Part shown: piece after piece, positions 26,931-37,415 of the stretch
Numbering within the stretch: the first letter of the stretch is position 1
How the letters are laid out: every line of letters begins with the position of its first letter
NCBI GenBank assembly: GCA_946554525.1
Contig: CAMNSE010000008.1
Location: 1 to 50,713 of the forward strand
Source of the DNA: an uncultured Mycoplasma sp.
Lineage (GTDB): Bacteria; Bacillota_I; Bacilli_A; RF39; UBA660
Direction: 5' to 3'
Length of the DNA: 50,713 nt
Notes under the pieces: generated by a model
What the model was told of the DNA's origin: nothing
Database searches by the model: none
What the model saw: only the letters and a program-made list of their open reading frames with translations
Program-made: the position numbers and the translations under genes

Positions 26931-28466
26931 TTATTTTTTCTTCTTTTTCTTACTCTTTTTTTCATCTGCGAACAAATCATACATCTCTTCAGAAGTCTCT
27001 TCAACTTCCGTAAGTTTTTTACCATCAGACTTTATTTCTTTTATAGTTACATCATTTTCTTTTTCAAGTTTTTCTTCTGTTGCTGTTTTCTCTTTAAGTG
27101 TATTTTCTTCTTTTTTCTTCGAATCTTTTTTAGCTTTATTAGCTTTCTTATTTTCTTCTTCGGTAATCTTTTTTACTTCGGCGACTACATCATTTAATTT
27201 TCTTGTTGCTTCTATTTTAGCTTCTTGTTTTTCAACAAATTTTTTGATTTTATTTTTATTTTTTCTTAAACGATGAATCAATGCTAAAATAAGAACTAAC
27301 ATCAATCCAGAAGCACCTGCTAATATAATTATTATATTGCTATAATTTTTAATGGTCTCATTAGTGTAATTAATAAACTCTTCATCAAAACGAATTGCTT
27401 GATTATTTTTAGTATCATATAAATAAAGCTCTGTTTTGCCATTTTCTAAATTTGTGGCATTAATAATTACAAATTCACTTTTATTACTATATTTAAAAGC
27501 TTCAACATCTACTCCACTAATTTTAACGGTTGTTTTTGTAAAATCCATTTTTTTAGTAAAAGCTGTTGGAATAATATGTAAATCTTCTAAAGTTAATTCA
27601 TTAAATTCTTCATAAGTATTATTGGCATATTTAAATAAAGAAATTTCGCCTTCACTATCCTTCAGCCCAACTAAAATAATATTAGTAGCTGTATTTTTAA
27701 ATGCTGGAATTTCATATCCATCAATCGTAACAGTCGTTTCTTCAAATAATTTAGGAGCTGTTAGATTTTCTTTTAATTTTACTAAAGTATAGTCTTTTTT
27801 ATTTAAAGTAACATTAATTGGATTTTTATCTTTAACTTCAACATTTAATGTATATATTTTTTCTATTCCTGTTTCAGCTCTTACTATAACATTTAGCTTA
27901 TTTATTCCACTAGTTACTTTTACTTTACCAGCACCCTTAATACTTGCATGTGATTCGTTAGCTAATGCTTTAATTTCAATTTCTTCTGTTCCCTCAGGAA
28001 TTACTGCATTATATACTTGAACATCTTTATTAAATGCAGGGGAAATTTCAAACCCAGTTATACTTAAACTTTTTAGATTATTATCATTAGATTTCTCTCT
28101 AGGAAGAGATACTGTTACCCTTATGCTTTTTGCTGGCAAACTAATTGGATTACCATTTGCATCACTAACATTACTAGGTGTTACTGTAATAATTGCAGTT
28201 CCAACATTTAATGCAGATAACGTAATTCCATATGAATTATTTTCTACCCAAGCACGATCTTCGCTAATTGCAACTACTGATGAATTTGAAGTTGTAATAT
28301 TAAATCTTCCTGTTACTCCAGAGCCATAAATTGTTAGCCTTGTAGATCCGCCTTTAATTAAATAACTAGTTCCGGCGCCAATAGAATAACTGGCAGCAAA
28401 AACATTGCTAATTCCAATAAATAAAGATACTAATATCAACCCTATTTTTAAAATATTCTTTTTCAT
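26931..28466 (-). CDS. Membrane protein with Ig- and cadherin-like domains
   Basis: The 511-aa protein has a signal peptide (about 1-24), a Big2/Ig-like domain (about 25-125), a cadherin-like beta-sandwich (about 130-215, LKSLSITGFEISPAF and YNAVIPEGTEEI are typical), further beta-rich sequence, and one membrane helix (about 377-397). A very basic, Lys/Glu-rich cytoplasmic tail of about 110 residues follows. It would present adhesive folds outside and a charged tail inside. It starts 2 bp after the glucosaminidase stop, so translation is probably coupled and the two likely work together at the wall. No enzyme motif is seen. Confidence 0.8.
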   Translation of the reverse strand: MKKNILKIGLILVSLFIGISNVFAASYSIGAGTSYLIKGGSTRLTIYGSGVTGRFNITTSNSSVVAISEDRAWVENNSYGITLSALNVGTAIITVTPSNVSDANGNPISLPAKSIRVTVSLPREKSNDNNLKSLSITGFEISPAFNKDVQVYNAVIPEGTEEIEIKALANESHASIKGAGKVKVTSGINKLNVIVRAETGIEKIYTLNVEVKDKNPINVTLNKKDYTLVKLKENLTAPKLFEETTVTIDGYEIPAFKNTATNIILVGLKDSEGEISLFKYANNTYEEFNELTLEDLHIIPTAFTKKMDFTKTTVKISGVDVEAFKYSNKSEFVIINATNLENGKTELYLYDTKNNQAIRFDEEFINYTNETIKNYSNIIIILAGASGLMLVLILALIHRLRKNKNKIKKFVEKQEAKIEATRKLNDVVAEVKKITEEENKKANKAKKDSKKKEENTLKEKTATEEKLEKENDVTIKEIKSDGKKLTEVEETSEEMYDLFADEKKSKKKKKK

Positions 28467-28468
28467 TT

Positions 28469-30226
28469 TTAACTCCTCATTATACTATTTTTAATTTGAA
28501 CATAGTCTGATGCTCCTATTGAGCCACTTCCATCGACATCAGCGGCTAAGCTTTGAGCTACATTTAAATTACTTCCGCTTTTTTCCATTATATAGTTTTT
28601 AATTTTAACATAATCTGATGCTCCTAAAGCACCGTCGCCATCAACATCACCTTTTACTACAATTGTGTACTTAAAAGTCTTTTTATCTTTTGTTATCGTA
28701 ATTTCTTGACCAGTTTTAATTTTATCTGTATCTTTGGCATTTTTTACGTTCACTGTATATCCTGATAATTTTGTTTTTAATGCTGAAATTGTAGTCCCCA
28801 TTTCAAGATTTGTTAAACAATTTTGTTTTACAGTAGCGTTTATCAGCTTTAACATATCAGCTTCAGTATTTTTATTATCAGTTGTTGGTTCGCTAGGAGT
28901 AGTGTTATTTGAACCACCAACTATTACATCTGGGCTTCCTCCAGTAGCCCATACAAGACCTGCTAAAGCTGGGTTTGTTTCACTAGAGAAGGCGCCTATA
29001 TTAAAGAAGTTATATACACCTTTATACGTTACATCTTTATATGCAAATTGTCCACCGCTTGTTGTAGTTCCCGCTACTGTTCCTGATTCTTGTCTTGCTA
29101 AACTTGCTAAATATACTGCACTAATATTTCCTTTTTTGCCTGCTTCCACAAAAATTGAAGCATATGACTGATTATCTAATATAGAAATTCCTGACATAAA
29201 GGTTCCAGCTAAAATAGAACTAACAACTTTTTCAGTATAAGATTCGCTATATCCTAAATTTTCAAACATTAAAATTCTTTCGGCATTTAAGAAATTACGA
29301 GGATCTAAGTAATATCCTACTGTAGCATCATTAGCAATATACCATCCCGGCTCACTTTGAATTTTTTTGCCAGTAGAAAAATCATAATAAATATCTCCAC
29401 CTTGAATTGAACTTACACTTTTTTCAGCTTTAACAGATTTATTAAAATCTAGTCCAGTATGGATTGCTTTAAATGTCCAATTAGGGTATGTGTTATGCAA
29501 TAATCTTAATTTGCATTTATATGACTCTGGAAACTTTTCTGCATCTAATAATTTCTCAAATTCTTCATCTTTAACCTCAGCTTGTCCAGATTTATCCGTC
29601 TCTCTACCTGGAAGAGTCGTATAATCTGGCATATTATCGTAAATTGGAATGCTAAACTCAAGTGGTAAGCTTAAAAGATTATTATCACGATAACTTCTAA
29701 AGCTGGTATATGCCTCACTATAAGGAGCTGCTAAATTGGCCATATATTGATGTCCATAAGTATTATAAGCTGATTTAGGGTTTACATTAAATTTTTTTAA
29801 ATAAGCAGTGTTTTGCCCTTTGCTAATATATCCATCTGAAATCCAAATTGCTCCACCTACTATAGCAAGTTTAGGACTTGTCCAAGGTCTTCCATAACGA
29901 TCAGTTGAAGGATCAGTAGGATCTTTTACTGAAACATAGGATGCACATACATATCCAGTTGTTGTCCCATATTCAATTTGATACCATCCAGAATCACATC
30001 CACCGTTTTTAGGCTCATCAGCTATAATGTTTTCACTTTTTAAATTATATCTACTACCAGAAGAACCTAAAACATAGTATCCATAATTTGTACCAGGGCC
30101 TTTTCTAATATAAACCCCTGTATTTAATACAACATATTTTGCGGAGGCATTTATTTTGATTGGAAAACTTAAAAATAGAATTGAAAATACTAAAAATAAT
30201 ACAATTTTTCTTTTATGTTTCATCAT
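28469..30226 (-). CDS. Secreted glucosaminidase with SH3 and dockerin
   Basis: The 585-aa protein has a signal peptide, a bacterial SH3 domain (about 29-102, YVVLNTGVYIRKGPGTNYGY), and a GH73-type endo-beta-N-acetylglucosaminidase domain (about 235-430; likely catalytic Glu in LARQESG, with YNFFNIGA). A bridging region leads to a C-terminal type I dockerin with two calcium-binding repeats (GDVDGDGALGASDYVKIKNY and ADVDGSGSIGASDYVQIKN). It should cut the glycan backbone of peptidoglycan outside the cell. A dockerin implies docking onto a cohesin-bearing surface protein. It is first in an operon with the Ig-like membrane protein. AGGAGG lies ahead of the start. Confidence 0.88.
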   Translation of the reverse strand: MMKHKRKIVLFLVFSILFLSFPIKINASAKYVVLNTGVYIRKGPGTNYGYYVLGSSGSRYNLKSENIIADEPKNGGCDSGWYQIEYGTTTGYVCASYVSVKDPTDPSTDRYGRPWTSPKLAIVGGAIWISDGYISKGQNTAYLKKFNVNPKSAYNTYGHQYMANLAAPYSEAYTSFRSYRDNNLLSLPLEFSIPIYDNMPDYTTLPGRETDKSGQAEVKDEEFEKLLDAEKFPESYKCKLRLLHNTYPNWTFKAIHTGLDFNKSVKAEKSVSSIQGGDIYYDFSTGKKIQSEPGWYIANDATVGYYLDPRNFLNAERILMFENLGYSESYTEKVVSSILAGTFMSGISILDNQSYASIFVEAGKKGNISAVYLASLARQESGTVAGTTTSGGQFAYKDVTYKGVYNFFNIGAFSSETNPALAGLVWATGGSPDVIVGGSNNTTPSEPTTDNKNTEADMLKLINATVKQNCLTNLEMGTTISALKTKLSGYTVNVKNAKDTDKIKTGQEITITKDKKTFKYTIVVKGDVDGDGALGASDYVKIKNYIMEKSGSNLNVAQSLAADVDGSGSIGASDYVQIKNSIMRS

Positions 30227-30346
30227 ATAAGTCTACCTCCTTTTTTATAATCTATATAATAATTATATATCAAAACACCGGATGTCTCAATCGCTCCTAT
30301 GTCAATTTTGTCAACTAAATGTAAAAAATATGTATGAATAAAAATA

Positions 30347-30387
30347 TTGAAAGTAATCCTAATATATTATATAATATTTATTAGGAT
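30347..30387 (+). promoter_or_regulatory. LCP promoter with palindrome around the -10
   Basis: TTGAAA (30347-30352), 17-base spacer, TATAAT (30370-30375). The nine-base arms ATCCTAATA (30356-30364) and TATTAGGAT (30379-30387) flank the -10, so a dimeric regulator could bind across it. The 179-bp gap to the divergent glucosaminidase operon holds both promoters. Confidence 0.6.
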
Positions 30388-30405
30388 AAAGTTGAGGGCA
30401 AGATA

Positions 30406-32343
30406 ATGAAAGTATTATTTAATAAATTAAAGCATTCAAACAAGGTTTGTTTGACTATTTATATTATAACACTTATAACTTATTTTATAAGTTATGTTTT
30501 ATTTGTAAGAAGTTTAATTCATTTAAGTGGAATTGAAACTGGTATTCGTACCATTTTAATTATTTTATTTGGTATTTGGTTTTTTATCTACTTTTTATGG
30601 AATTTAATTAATCTTATCTTAAAAAAACATGTTAAACTTACTATAACGTCTATAATCACAATTATATTAATCGTTATATTCTCTTTTGCAAGTTATTATA
30701 TTGATTTTATTTATTCTAGCGTTAATAATTTAGCAGATAGTGAATATGTTGTTTATACGTCTAATTTGGTGGTTTTACAAGATATAACGATAAATGATGA
30801 TAGTAAGCTTGGAATGATTAATTCTAGTGATGATATAGAAGGTAATATTTTAGCAAAAGAATTAATTAAAGATAAAAAATTAGAAAATCTAGAAGTAATT
30901 GAATACTCAAGCTACTACGAAATGATTGATGGACTACTTAATAAAAAACTTGATGGCATATTTTTAAATAGTAATTATTTATCTATATTTGGAGAAGAAG
31001 AAGCTTTTGAAAATTTAAAAAATACTAAAGTAGCTTATTCTTATAAAAAGAAAATGAAAAACCAAGATACATCTATTACTACAAATAAAAGTATTAAGGA
31101 TCCATTTACTATTCTTCTTATGGGTGTTGATAGCAAAGAAGAAGGACTAGATACTAATGCAGCATTTAATGGTGATACGCTTATGCTTATCACATTTAAT
31201 CCTAAAACACTAAACGCTACAATGTTTTCTATTCCAAGAGATACCTATGTACCTATTGCTTGTAATAACAATCAGTATTCAAAAATCAATTCATCCGCTG
31301 CTTATGGTACAACTTGTGTAATAGATACTATAAAAAATTTAACTGGTATTAATATTGACTATTATTTAAAGGTTAATTTTAAAGCAGTAGTAGATTTAGT
31401 AGAAGCCTTAGGCGGAGTTAATGTAGATGTAGAAGTTCCAGATTATAATCTTTATTATCAAGCGCATAATGGTCGCGTATGTGAACAAAATTCCTTAAGA
31501 CAATTTGGTGAAAATCTAATTTGTATGGATACAGGAATGCAACATCTAAATGGTGAGCAAGCCTTAGCTTATGCAAGATGTAGGCATGCATATCTACAAA
31601 GTGATATTGCCAGAACCAAACATCAGCAGCAGATCATTGAAGCAATAGCAAAACAAGTAACTAATGCTTCTAATATTAATAAGATAGAAGAAATTTTAAA
31701 TTCGATTACTAATAACTTAGCAACTAATATGTCTACTAAACAAATATTATCATTCTATGATGTACTAAAAACTATGGTTTTAAATGGCCTTCAAGAAGGA
31801 GAATTTGTAACTCTTGAAAAAACATATTTAGAATATTATAACCTTCCAGTACGCGTTAGTAATAATGGGCCATTTACTTCTGCGATTGGTTATTATCCAG
31901 GATCTCTTGAAGCTATTATTAAACTTATGAAAGAAAATCTTGAGTTGGAGCCACATGAGATGATTAAAACATTTAGTTTTGATGCAAATGAAGAATACAC
32001 AACTAAACCTACAGGTCAAGGAATTTATTCTGGTGGCAAGTTAGAAACATTACCTAATTTTGTTGGCAAGAAAGTAAGTGAAGCTGAAGCATGGGCAAGC
32101 ACTCACCAAATAGTTATAAATAAAGAATATGTTAACTCTGATAATTCATATTTTAATAATAATGTTGCAAAAGATTTAATTGCTAACCAAAGCCTTAATA
32201 ATGGTGTATTAATAAAGGGTATAACAGAGCTTACAATTTATATAAACAACTCTAATCCAATAACAAATAATGTGGATAACAGCGAAGATACTAACACAAA
32301 TGGTGATGATCCGCTTGATGATATTCTTCCAAATGAAAACTAG
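30406..32343 (+). CDS. LytR-CpsA-Psr (LCP) protein with PASTA domain
   Basis: The 645-aa protein has three to four N-terminal membrane helices (about 15-110), an accessory segment, then the LCP catalytic domain (about 245-430) with NGDTLMLITFNP, IPRDTYVPI and ARCRHAYLQSDIARTKHQQQ, which hold the phosphate- and metal-binding residues. LCP enzymes ligate teichoic acids or capsule from polyprenyl carriers to peptidoglycan. A single PASTA-like repeat follows (about 546-615, LPNFVGKKVSEAEAWA), a muropeptide-binding fold. The fusion of LCP and PASTA is uncommon but known in this lineage. A terminator overlaps the stop. Confidence 0.92.
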   Translation: MKVLFNKLKHSNKVCLTIYIITLITYFISYVLFVRSLIHLSGIETGIRTILIILFGIWFFIYFLWNLINLILKKHVKLTITSIITIILIVIFSFASYYIDFIYSSVNNLADSEYVVYTSNLVVLQDITINDDSKLGMINSSDDIEGNILAKELIKDKKLENLEVIEYSSYYEMIDGLLNKKLDGIFLNSNYLSIFGEEEAFENLKNTKVAYSYKKKMKNQDTSITTNKSIKDPFTILLMGVDSKEEGLDTNAAFNGDTLMLITFNPKTLNATMFSIPRDTYVPIACNNNQYSKINSSAAYGTTCVIDTIKNLTGINIDYYLKVNFKAVVDLVEALGGVNVDVEVPDYNLYYQAHNGRVCEQNSLRQFGENLICMDTGMQHLNGEQALAYARCRHAYLQSDIARTKHQQQIIEAIAKQVTNASNINKIEEILNSITNNLATNMSTKQILSFYDVLKTMVLNGLQEGEFVTLEKTYLEYYNLPVRVSNNGPFTSAIGYYPGSLEAIIKLMKENLELEPHEMIKTFSFDANEEYTTKPTGQGIYSGGKLETLPNFVGKKVSEAEAWASTHQIVINKEYVNSDNSYFNNNVAKDLIANQSLNNGVLIKGITELTIYINNSNPITNNVDNSEDTNTNGDDPLDDILPNEN

Positions 32344-32359
32344 CAAAAGCTAGTTTTTT
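32336..32359 (+). terminator. Terminator of the LCP gene
   Basis: AAAACTAGC pairs with GCTAGTTTT across AAAA, followed by T residues. It overlaps the stop codon. Its mirror could also serve the convergent gene. Confidence 0.85.
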
Positions 32360-33170
32360 AATCTCTATTTAATTCATCTCCATATTTTTTACTAACATAT
32401 TCCTTATAAGAGGAAAATAAGTTTTTATTTATAAAATTTGAATATGTGTACTCATATACTTCTAAGAAAAGATTAATATCTTCAATGGAAGTAAAGTGCT
32501 TAAAGCCAAAGAAATTAAAGCCTATAATTGAAAATAAAGATTCATAATCTTCTTCTTTAAAGTTTTTTGATACTACACTGATCATAGTAAAGTATTCATG
32601 AAAAATTTCTAATAAATACTTATACTTTTCATAATACTCTTTACCATACTTCGCATTTAATGAAATATTCTGAAAAATATCTTCATATTCAAGCTTTACG
32701 CTACTATCAAACTCCTCAATAGTCATTGTATTTTCTCTATTCAAATATTCGACATTAAAAATATCTGGAACAGTAAACAGACAACTATAATTATCCATAA
32801 AATGCCTATAAAATTCTGTTGGATCTTCATCAGTTATTATTTTTCCCTTTTTTGTGCATTCATTAGAGAAACTTCCTCTAGCCATTTCTTCTATAATTCT
32901 TAAAACATTTTGATATTTTAAATCTCCATTAAGCATTTCATTAACTTTTGAAAATGAAATTCTTTTACCGTAATAAACACTTAATTTTATCTCTCCAGGA
33001 AAAATATCTAAAATCTTGTTATCATAAAATCTGGGAGCCCCTTCCCAACAATAAAATGCAAACCATTTCTTATGATATTGGGGTAAAGCTTTAATCGTTT
33101 CCTTATTAAAATCAGAAACTTTTACGTACTCCTAGCCATTATTTGTCCTAAATTCAATATATCTTTCCAT
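32358..33170 (-). pseudogene. Unknown gene interrupted by an in-frame TAG
   Basis: A 270-codon frame starts at 33170 behind an AGGTGAT ribosome binding site (MERYIEFRTNNG) and meets TAG at codon 13 (33132-33134). The same frame then runs on unbroken through EYVKVSDFNKETIKALPQYH to the stop at 32358. A later in-frame ATG (32936) would give 192 aa but has no ribosome binding site. TAG is a normal stop in this genome (the LCP gene uses it). The likeliest cause is a CAG to TAG change, in nature or in the assembly. The protein is acidic, helical, has no membrane segment and is not recognised. Confidence 0.75.
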
Positions 33171-33199
33171 ACTATCACCTAACTATAGAAAAAGTATAC

Positions 33200-33227
33200 C
33201 AAAAAAAAGAACCTATTTCTAGGCTCT
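33200..33227 (-). terminator. Terminator of tuf
   Basis: On the minus strand AGAGCCTA pairs with TAGGTTCT (one G-T pair) across GAAA, followed by eight T residues, directly after the tuf stop codon. Confidence 0.85.
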
Positions 33228-33235
33228 AATTTTTA

Positions 33236-34405
33236 TTATTCAATAATTTCTGATACTACACCAGCACCAACAGTACGTCCACCTTCACGGATAGAGAACT
33301 TAGTACCATTTTCAAGTGCAACTGGAGCAATTAATTCAACAGTCATGTCAACATTGTCGCCAGGCATAACCATTTCAACACCAGCTGGAAGTTCAATAAC
33401 ACCTGTAACATCAGTAGTTCTGAAGTAGAATTGTGGTCTGTAGTTTGAGAAGAATGGAGTATGACGTCCGCCTTCTTCTTTACTTAAGACATAAACGCTA
33501 GCTTTGAACTTATGATGAGGAGTAACACTTCCTGGTTTAGCAAGAACTTGTCCACGTTCAACTTCATCACGAGCTATACCACGTAATAATACACCAGCAT
33601 TATCACCAGCTTGAGCATAATCAAGTGATTTACGGAACATTTCGATACCAGTAACAACTGTTTTCTTAGTGTCTCTAAGTCCAACGATTTCAACTTCATC
33701 GTTAAGTTTTAATTGTCCTCTTTCAACACGTCCAGTAACAACTGTACCACGTCCTGAAATTGTGAATACGTCTTCAATACTCATTAAGAATGGTTTTTCA
33801 ATATCACGAGCTGGAGCTTCAATATAAGAATCTACAGCAGCGATTAAATCACGAATACTTTGAGCAGCAGCTTCATCACCTTCAAGAGCTTTTAAAGCTG
33901 ATCCACGAATAATTGGACATTCAGCATCAAAATTGTATTCTCCAAGTAATTCTCTGATTTCCATTTCTACTAAGTCTAGTAATTCTGGATCATCAACTTG
34001 GTCACATTTATTCATGTATACTACAATTTTAGGAACTCCAACTTGACGAGCAAGTAAGATATGCTCTCTTGTTTGAGGCATAGGTCCATCAGATGCAGAT
34101 ACAACTAGTATTGCTCCATCCATTTGAGCAGCACCTGTGATCATGTTTTTAACATAGTCAGCATGTCCTGGGCAATCAACGTGAGCATAATGACGTTTTT
34201 CAGTTTCATACTCAACGTGAGCAGTATTAATTGTAATACCTCTTTCTCTTTCTTCTGGAGCGCTATCGATTGCAGCGTAGTCCATAAATTCTTTACCAAA
34301 ATATTTTGATATAGCAGCTGTTAATGTTGTTTTACCATGGTCAACGTGTCCAATAGTACCAATATTAACGTGTTCTTTAGAACGGTCAAATTTTTCTCTT
34401 GCCAT
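33236..34405 (-). CDS. tuf: Translation elongation factor Tu
   Basis: The 389-aa protein is EF-Tu over its whole length: [14 protein letters not shown] (P-loop), the effector loop with [33 protein letters not shown] and the domain 2 and 3 segments to the C terminus. EF-Tu carries aminoacyl-tRNA to the ribosome. Codon choice is strongly optimised and AAAGGAG lies ahead of the ATG. It has its own promoter although it follows the str operon. Confidence 0.98.
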   Translation of the reverse strand: MAREKFDRSKEHVNIGTIGHVDHGKTTLTAAISKYFGKEFMDYAAIDSAPEERERGITINTAHVEYETEKRHYAHVDCPGHADYVKNMITGAAQMDGAILVVSASDGPMPQTREHILLARQVGVPKIVVYMNKCDQVDDPELLDLVEMEIRELLGEYNFDAECPIIRGSALKALEGDEAAAQSIRDLIAAVDSYIEAPARDIEKPFLMSIEDVFTISGRGTVVTGRVERGQLKLNDEVEIVGLRDTKKTVVTGIEMFRKSLDYAQAGDNAGVLLRGIARDEVERGQVLAKPGSVTPHHKFKASVYVLSKEEGGRHTPFFSNYRPQFYFRTTDVTGVIELPAGVEMVMPGDNVDMTVELIAPVALENGTKFSIREGGRTVGAGVVSEIIE

Positions 34406-34437
34406 AATTTTTCTCCTTTCAATTTGTTTACTATTCT

Positions 34438-34466
34438 ATTTTATCTAATGCTTGAAGATTTTTCAA
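34438..34466 (-). promoter_or_regulatory. Promoter of tuf
   Basis: On the minus strand TTGAAA (34461-34466), 17-base spacer, TAAAAT (34438-34443), 30 bases ahead of the start codon. The 195-bp gap to the 80-aa ORF holds nothing else clear. Confidence 0.65.
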
Positions 34467-34600
34467 GTATTATTTGAAATTAATGTGTTAATTTTTTCAA
34501 TTAACAATATTTATATTTTCTAAGCATAGCCATAACTCATAAATACAATATAGAAATCTATGATATCATAATTTATTTGTTATTATCACTTTGAGTTATA

Positions 34601-34843
34601 CTATCTTCTTTTTCTTCGTATAGGACATTGCTCAGGTGTATCCACAGAATCAATCTCTTCACCGAAATATTTTTTTATCCGAAGTAGTTTTTCACGATAA
34701 AGTTTTTCGTCTTCTTCTGTATAGTAAGAACCATTTATCGGAAATCCTCTTCCTGATAAAAGATCTCTGTCGATATCTGGTCTTAACAATCCTAGTTCTC
34801 TACGCATGCGTTCTTTCTCACGCTCGGATAGTAATGGAAACAT
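34601..34843 (-). CDS. Unknown 80-aa protein coupled to fusA
   Basis: The start ATG overlaps the last base of the fusA stop (TAATG), so translation is probably coupled to EF-G. The protein is highly charged and helical: basic N-terminal LSEREKERMRRELGLL, a central GRGFPINGSYYTEEDEKLYR, and a basic tail RRKRR. It has no membrane segment and is not recognised. The position in the str operon, between fusA and tuf, suggests a role at the ribosome or in translation, which is inference. It ends 195 bp before tuf. Confidence 0.75.
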   Translation of the reverse strand: MFPLLSEREKERMRRELGLLRPDIDRDLLSGRGFPINGSYYTEEDEKLYREKLLRIKKYFGEEIDSVDTPEQCPIRRKRR

Positions 34844-36915
34844 TATTGAGCTCCGCTTTTCTTAATTATTTCTTCTGAAATAGACTTTGGAACTTCTTCG
34901 TAATGATCAAGTGTCATTGTGAAGTTACCACGACCTTGTGTATTAGAACGAAGGCTTGTTGCATATCCAAACATTTCAGCTAAAGGAACCATTGCTTTAA
35001 TTGATAAAGCATTACCACGTGATTCTTGACCCATAGGTTTACCACGACGGCTTGTTAAATCACCCATAACATTTCCCATGTATTCATCTGGAACGATAAC
35101 TTCTACACTCATAATTGGTTCAAGAAGTACTGGGTTACATTTACTTTTAGCTTCTTTTAAAGCCATTGAAGCAGCAATTTTGAATGCCATTTCTGATGAG
35201 TCTACATCATGGTATGAACCATCAAATAATGTTGCTTTAACATCTACCATTGGATAACCAGCTAAGATTCCACCAGCCATAGCTTCTTGTAATCCTTTGT
35301 CAGTTACTGGAATATATTCACGAGGAACTACACCACCAACGATAGCATCAACGAATTCATATCCTTTTTCAGGATTTGGTTCGAATTTAACCCAAACATG
35401 TCCATATTGTCCACGTCCACCACTTTGTTTAATGTACTTACCTTCACAATCAGCAGCTTGCTTAATTGTTTCGCGGTAAGCAACTTGTGGTTTACCACTG
35501 TTACATTCAACATTAAATTCTCTTCTCATACGATCAATTATAATGTCTAGGTGTAACTCGCCCATACCAGAAAGCACTGTTTGACCAGTTTCATGATCAG
35601 TTTTAACTCTTAGTGTAGGATCTTCTTCTACTAATTTTTGTAGAGCTAAAGCCATCTTATCTTGGTCATTTTTACTCTTTGGTTCAATAGCGATATCAAT
35701 AACAGGTTCTGGGAATTCCATACCTTTCATGATACATGGATTTTTTTCATCACATAATGTATCGGCAGTAGTAGTATTTTTAAGTCCTACAGCAGCAGCA
35801 ATTTCACCAGCATAAACTTCAGTAATTTCTTTACGTTGGTTAGCATGCATTTGTAAGATACGTCCAATTCTTTCTTTTTCACCCTTAGTAGAGTTTAAAA
35901 CATAAGAACCACTATGTAATACTCCTGAATATACACGGAAGAAAGATAATCTTCCAACATATGGATCAGTCATAATTTTAAATGCTAAAGCAGTAAATGG
36001 TTCAGAATCACTTGGATGACGTAAAACATCTTTTCCATCTTTATCTGTACATTCAATAGCTTCAACATCAAGTGGGCTTGGTAAGTATTCAACTATTGCA
36101 TCTAGTAAAGGTTTAATACCTTTATTACTTAGAGCATCAGCACATAATACCGGGAAGAATTCTACTGATAAAGTAGCTTTTCTAATAGCGCTTTTTAAAT
36201 CAGATTCAGTGATTTCAGCACCATCTAAGTATTTCATCATTAATTCTTCATCATAATCTGCTACAGATTCAATTAAGAATGTACGATATTCTTCAACTTT
36301 GTCTTTCATATCTGCTGGAATTTCAACTTCGATTGCATTTTCATGTTCACTTCCGTCAAATTCAATTGCTTTTCTAGTTACTAAGTCAATTACTCCTCTA
36401 AAATCAGATTCAGCTCCGATTGGAAGTTCGATTGGAGCAGCTTTAGCTCCTAATCTTGATTTAATAGTTTCTAAACTGTAATAGAAGTCAGCTCCCATTT
36501 TCCCCATTTTGTTTGCACAAATCATACGAGGAACTTTATATTCGTTTGCTTGTCTCCATACAGTTTCAGTTTGAGGTTCAACTCCAGCTTGAGCATCGAT
36601 TAGGGCTACTGCTCCATCTAATACTCTTAAAGATCTTTGAACTTCAATTGTAAAGTCTACGTGTCCTGGGGTATCAATAATATTTAGACGATATCCTTTC
36701 CAGTGAGCAGTTGTTGCAGCACTAGTAATTGTGATACCTCTTTCTTTTTCTTGAGCCATCCAGTCCATTTGAGATTCTCCATCATGAGTTTCTCCAATTT
36801 TATGTGTTATTCCAGTATGGAATAAAATTCTTTCTGTTGTTGTTGTTTTACCAGCATCAATGTGTGCCATGATACCGATATTTCTTAATTTGTCTAAACT
36901 AACATCTCTTGCCAT
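34843..36915 (-). CDS. fusA: Translation elongation factor G
   Basis: The 690-aa protein is [18 protein letters not shown] (P-loop), [11 protein letters not shown] (effector loop), [18 protein letters not shown], and domains II-V to the C-terminal [20 protein letters not shown] drives ribosomal translocation and, with RRF, recycling. It follows rpsG by 6 bp in the str operon. Confidence 0.98.
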   Translation of the reverse strand: MARDVSLDKLRNIGIMAHIDAGKTTTTERILFHTGITHKIGETHDGESQMDWMAQEKERGITITSAATTAHWKGYRLNIIDTPGHVDFTIEVQRSLRVLDGAVALIDAQAGVEPQTETVWRQANEYKVPRMICANKMGKMGADFYYSLETIKSRLGAKAAPIELPIGAESDFRGVIDLVTRKAIEFDGSEHENAIEVEIPADMKDKVEEYRTFLIESVADYDEELMMKYLDGAEITESDLKSAIRKATLSVEFFPVLCADALSNKGIKPLLDAIVEYLPSPLDVEAIECTDKDGKDVLRHPSDSEPFTALAFKIMTDPYVGRLSFFRVYSGVLHSGSYVLNSTKGEKERIGRILQMHANQRKEITEVYAGEIAAAVGLKNTTTADTLCDEKNPCIMKGMEFPEPVIDIAIEPKSKNDQDKMALALQKLVEEDPTLRVKTDHETGQTVLSGMGELHLDIIIDRMRREFNVECNSGKPQVAYRETIKQAADCEGKYIKQSGGRGQYGHVWVKFEPNPEKGYEFVDAIVGGVVPREYIPVTDKGLQEAMAGGILAGYPMVDVKATLFDGSYHDVDSSEMAFKIAASMALKEAKSKCNPVLLEPIMSVEVIVPDEYMGNVMGDLTSRRGKPMGQESRGNALSIKAMVPLAEMFGYATSLRSNTQGRGNFTMTLDHYEEVPKSISEEIIKKSGAQ

Positions 36916-36921
36916 AAATGA

Positions 36922-37389
36922 TTACCATCTGTAATGAGCAAATGCTTTATTTGCTTCGGCCATTTTATGTGTATCTTCACGTTTTTTAACTGCTCCACCA
37001 ACACCATTAGCGGCATCAATAAGTTCATTTGCGAGATTAATAGCCATACCCTTTCCATTTCTTGTTTTTGCATAATTTACGATCCAACGGAATGCTAGTG
37101 TATTTTTACGTTCTTCACTAACTTCTACTGGAACTTGGTAGTTTGATCCACCAACTCTTCTTGATTTAACTTCAAGTGTTGGTTTTACATTTTCAAGTGC
37201 ATCATTAAATACTTCTACTGGATCTTTACCAGTTTTTTCTTTAATGATATCAAATGCATCATAAACTATTCTTTGAGCTGTATTCTTTTTACCATCTAAC
37301 ATAATAGCATTAATTAATTTTGTAATTAATTTAGAATTATAAATAGAATCTGGTAATACATCTCTTTTTATTGCACGTCTTTTACGCAT
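36922..37389 (-). CDS. rpsG: 30S ribosomal protein S7
   Basis: The 155-aa protein matches S7 from [14 protein letters not shown] through [18 protein letters not shown] to the C-terminal AFAHYRW. It binds the 3' major domain of 16S rRNA and organises the head of the small subunit. In E. coli S7 is the autoregulator of the str operon. AAAGGAG precedes the start. It lies 26 bp after rpsL. Confidence 0.98.
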   Translation of the reverse strand: MRKRRAIKRDVLPDSIYNSKLITKLINAIMLDGKKNTAQRIVYDAFDIIKEKTGKDPVEVFNDALENVKPTLEVKSRRVGGSNYQVPVEVSEERKNTLAFRWIVNYAKTRNGKGMAINLANELIDAANGVGGAVKKREDTHKMAEANKAFAHYRW

Positions 37390-37415
37390 ATTATTATTTC
37401 TCCTTTCTTAAATGA

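Noticed and set aside
28734-29171. Open frame of 145 codons on the plus strand
   Set aside because: It lies wholly antisense to the glucosaminidase gene, which has clear domains.
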